A DNA stretch of 64,000 nucleotides from Chitinophaga sp. CB10 (lineage in GTDB: Bacteria; Bacteroidota; Bacteroidia; Chitinophagales; Chitinophagaceae). Where the stretch lies: positions 62,001-126,000 of the forward strand of contig MLAV02000004.1 of the NCBI GenBank assembly GCA_001870995.2, in the 5' to 3' direction. Positions 62,837 through 64,000 of the stretch are shown here, piece by piece. The stretch's first letter is position 1; the number at the start of each line of letters is the position of its first letter. Below the pieces are notes generated by a model that saw nothing but the letters and a program-made list of their open reading frames with translations, had not been told where the DNA came from and searched no databases. The position numbers and the translations under genes are program-made.

Positions 62837-63139
62837 AACGCTGCTAAATATATAATTATTCCTGAAATTTCCGGGACATTAATAATATACGGCATAACGC
62901 AATAGCACGTGTGTATGTGAACGGAACCATACAGCAAAACAGCGCTGATTTTTCCCCCCAAAAAAACAAACCATACCCCTTGCAAACAGGCCCGTAAAAT
63001 TGATGGACCGATCCGGGAATTTTGACATTTTTTCCCTTATATTACATGCCCGTGTATTGGCTACACGAGGTTTTCATGTTGGCACAACTCAATACAACTG
63101 AAAGCATATCAAGGTTTTACAAATTATCATTACTATTCC
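62837..63139. other. 303-bp divergent promoter region
   Basis: No gene is visible. The left part is AT-rich, with ATTATTCCTGAAATTTCCGG around a GAAATTTC palindrome 25-50 bp from the receptor start. The right part holds a perfect 6-bp hairpin, CGTGTA (63051-63056) / TACACG (63062-63067), about 75-90 bp from the methyltransferase start. Both divergent promoters must lie here. Confidence 0.6.
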
Positions 63140-63937
63140 ATGAACCAATATTATAGCGGTGAAGCGCTGCATGGCGACGACTTTACCGAAGCGGAAATCA
63201 CCCAGTGGTATAACGACGAAAAGGAGGGTTATGCAGGGCTGGTATCGGGGTACAAAAGTTATGAGTACGGTTACCACGACATCAATAAGATCTACGGCTT
63301 TAAATACCTGCCTAAAAAAACTTTTAAAAGAGTGCTGGGCATCGGGTCCGCCTATGGGCATGAGTTTGTGCCTATCGCGGGGCAGATTGAAAACCTGTAC
63401 ATCCTGGAACCGTCGGACAACCTCGTTTCCGACGCCATCGGCGGGGTGAAAACCAATTACAAAAAACCGAATATCGACGGGACCATTGATTTCCCGACGG
63501 ATCAATTTGACCTGATCATTTGCTTTGATACGCTGCATCATATTCCGAACGTCAGGCACGTACTGTCTGAAATGCACCGCTGCCTGGCGCCCGGCGGCTT
63601 CCTGCTGCTGAAGGAACCTATCAACAGTATGGGCGACTGGACCAAACCACGCGCGGGCCTCACCAAATGGGAAAGGGGTATTCCTTATCAATACTTCAAA
63701 AAGCACCTGCCGGAAATAGGATTTAAAGTGGTGAAGAAGCATCATTTTTTTACCATGACCTCCTTCCTGCTGCGCAAGACAGGCAAGCTGTTCAGCAAGC
63801 CTATCTATCGCTACAAATGGTATCTGTGGATGGATAAGTATTTGTCCAAACTCTTCTCCTTCAATACGCCGTATCACCCGGTGAACATCTGGCAGCGCAT
63901 CGGGCCTACGGAGATTTTTTACATTCTTACCAAATAA
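63140..63937 (+). CDS. Class I SAM-dependent methyltransferase
   Basis: 265 residues. Rossmann fold with motif I in a divergent form (RVLGIGSAYGHE), an acidic residue at strand 2 (LYILEPSD), motif IV FDLIICFDTLHHIPN and motif VI PGGFLLLKEP, as in the Methyltransf_11/25 group. The substrate is unknown; the C-terminal basic and aromatic region (KPIYRYKWYLWMDKYLSKL) suggests a membrane-near or polysaccharide-related target, such as lipid or sugar methylation, but this is a guess. Start ATG at 63140 gives the fold from its first strand. Divergent from the receptor gene. Confidence 0.88.
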   Translation: MNQYYSGEALHGDDFTEAEITQWYNDEKEGYAGLVSGYKSYEYGYHDINKIYGFKYLPKKTFKRVLGIGSAYGHEFVPIAGQIENLYILEPSDNLVSDAIGGVKTNYKKPNIDGTIDFPTDQFDLIICFDTLHHIPNVRHVLSEMHRCLAPGGFLLLKEPINSMGDWTKPRAGLTKWERGIPYQYFKKHLPEIGFKVVKKHHFFTMTSFLLRKTGKLFSKPIYRYKWYLWMDKYLSKLFSFNTPYHPVNIWQRIGPTEIFYILTK

Positions 63938-64000
63938 CGCCGCATCGCCTTTTTACCACCTGTAATATTTTTTCAGCAATTTCCGCCGGCCTGTTTTATT

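Noticed and set aside
63089..63877. 262-codon minus-strand open frame
   Set aside because: Antisense to the methyltransferase, which has recognisable SAM-binding motifs.
1..64000. tRNA, rRNA, insertion sequences, integrases
   Set aside because: I looked for cloverleaf-like segments, rRNA blocks and transposase or integrase motifs and saw none; the loci appear chromosomal and not recently mobile.

Overview
The window looks like chromosomal DNA of a soil- or plant-associated Bacteroidota, most likely a Chitinophaga-type member of the Chitinophagaceae. The basis is three SusC/TonB-receptor loci, two ECF sigma/FecR pairs, many short-signal lipoproteins, FAS1 and DUF4397 proteins, GH95/GH43/GH99-like enzymes, and promoter-like TAnnTTTG elements in place of clear Shine-Dalgarno signals. 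Genus assignment is inference from gene content; no rRNA or tRNA gene is present. Nearly everything is on the minus strand, so loci read from high to low coordinates.

Locus A (about 1-13.9 kb): an S41 C-terminal-processing protease and an ECF sigma factor, then FecR, a SusC receptor with an STN signalling domain (split by a one-base frameshift near 7742), SusD, a Mx1-like lipoprotein without its zinc motif, a TlpA-like thioredoxin protein, and an M1-like metallopeptidase that runs off the left edge from a probable TTG start. It resembles a peptide-uptake operon, but several members have lost hallmark residues. An alpha/beta hydrolase (14-15.5 kb) lies upstream.

Locus B (15.7-32.9 kb): ECF sigma, FecR and an STN-type TonB receptor head a tightly packed run of two surface lipoproteins (one with DUF4397-like repeats), three two-domain FAS1 lipoproteins, an Oar-like TonB receptor and a five-TIG/NHL lipoprotein, closed by a clear intrinsic terminator. 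There is no SusD. This is one of the two best candidates for an undescribed system. A 3'-end remnant of a second lipoprotein gene shows past tandem duplication inside the operon.

Middle (33-48.4 kb): a NagD-like HAD phosphatase; a plus-strand electrophile/quinone-detoxification operon (pirin, a receiver-like protein with Cys in place of the phospho-Asp, MhqO-like dioxygenase, MhqD-like hydrolase) with three direct repeats upstream; a convergent Crp/Fnr regulator; a cluster of interspersed repeats; a zinc alcohol dehydrogenase; a heavy-metal RND efflux operon (TolC, adaptor, DUF190, CzcA); a MacB-type permease; and an unrecognised acidic protein.

Locus C (48.5-62.8 kb): a polysaccharide-utilisation locus with SusC, SusD, DUF3823, GH43, a GH71/99-like enzyme and GH95. 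A plus-strand DUF1569 gene sits between GH95 and the rest. Instead of sigma/FecR or a hybrid two-component sensor, it is headed by a single-polypeptide receptor: LamG-like fold, Kelch propeller, one membrane helix, then a cytoplasmic winged-helix/BTAD module. This is the other best candidate for something new. A divergent SAM methyltransferase closes the window.
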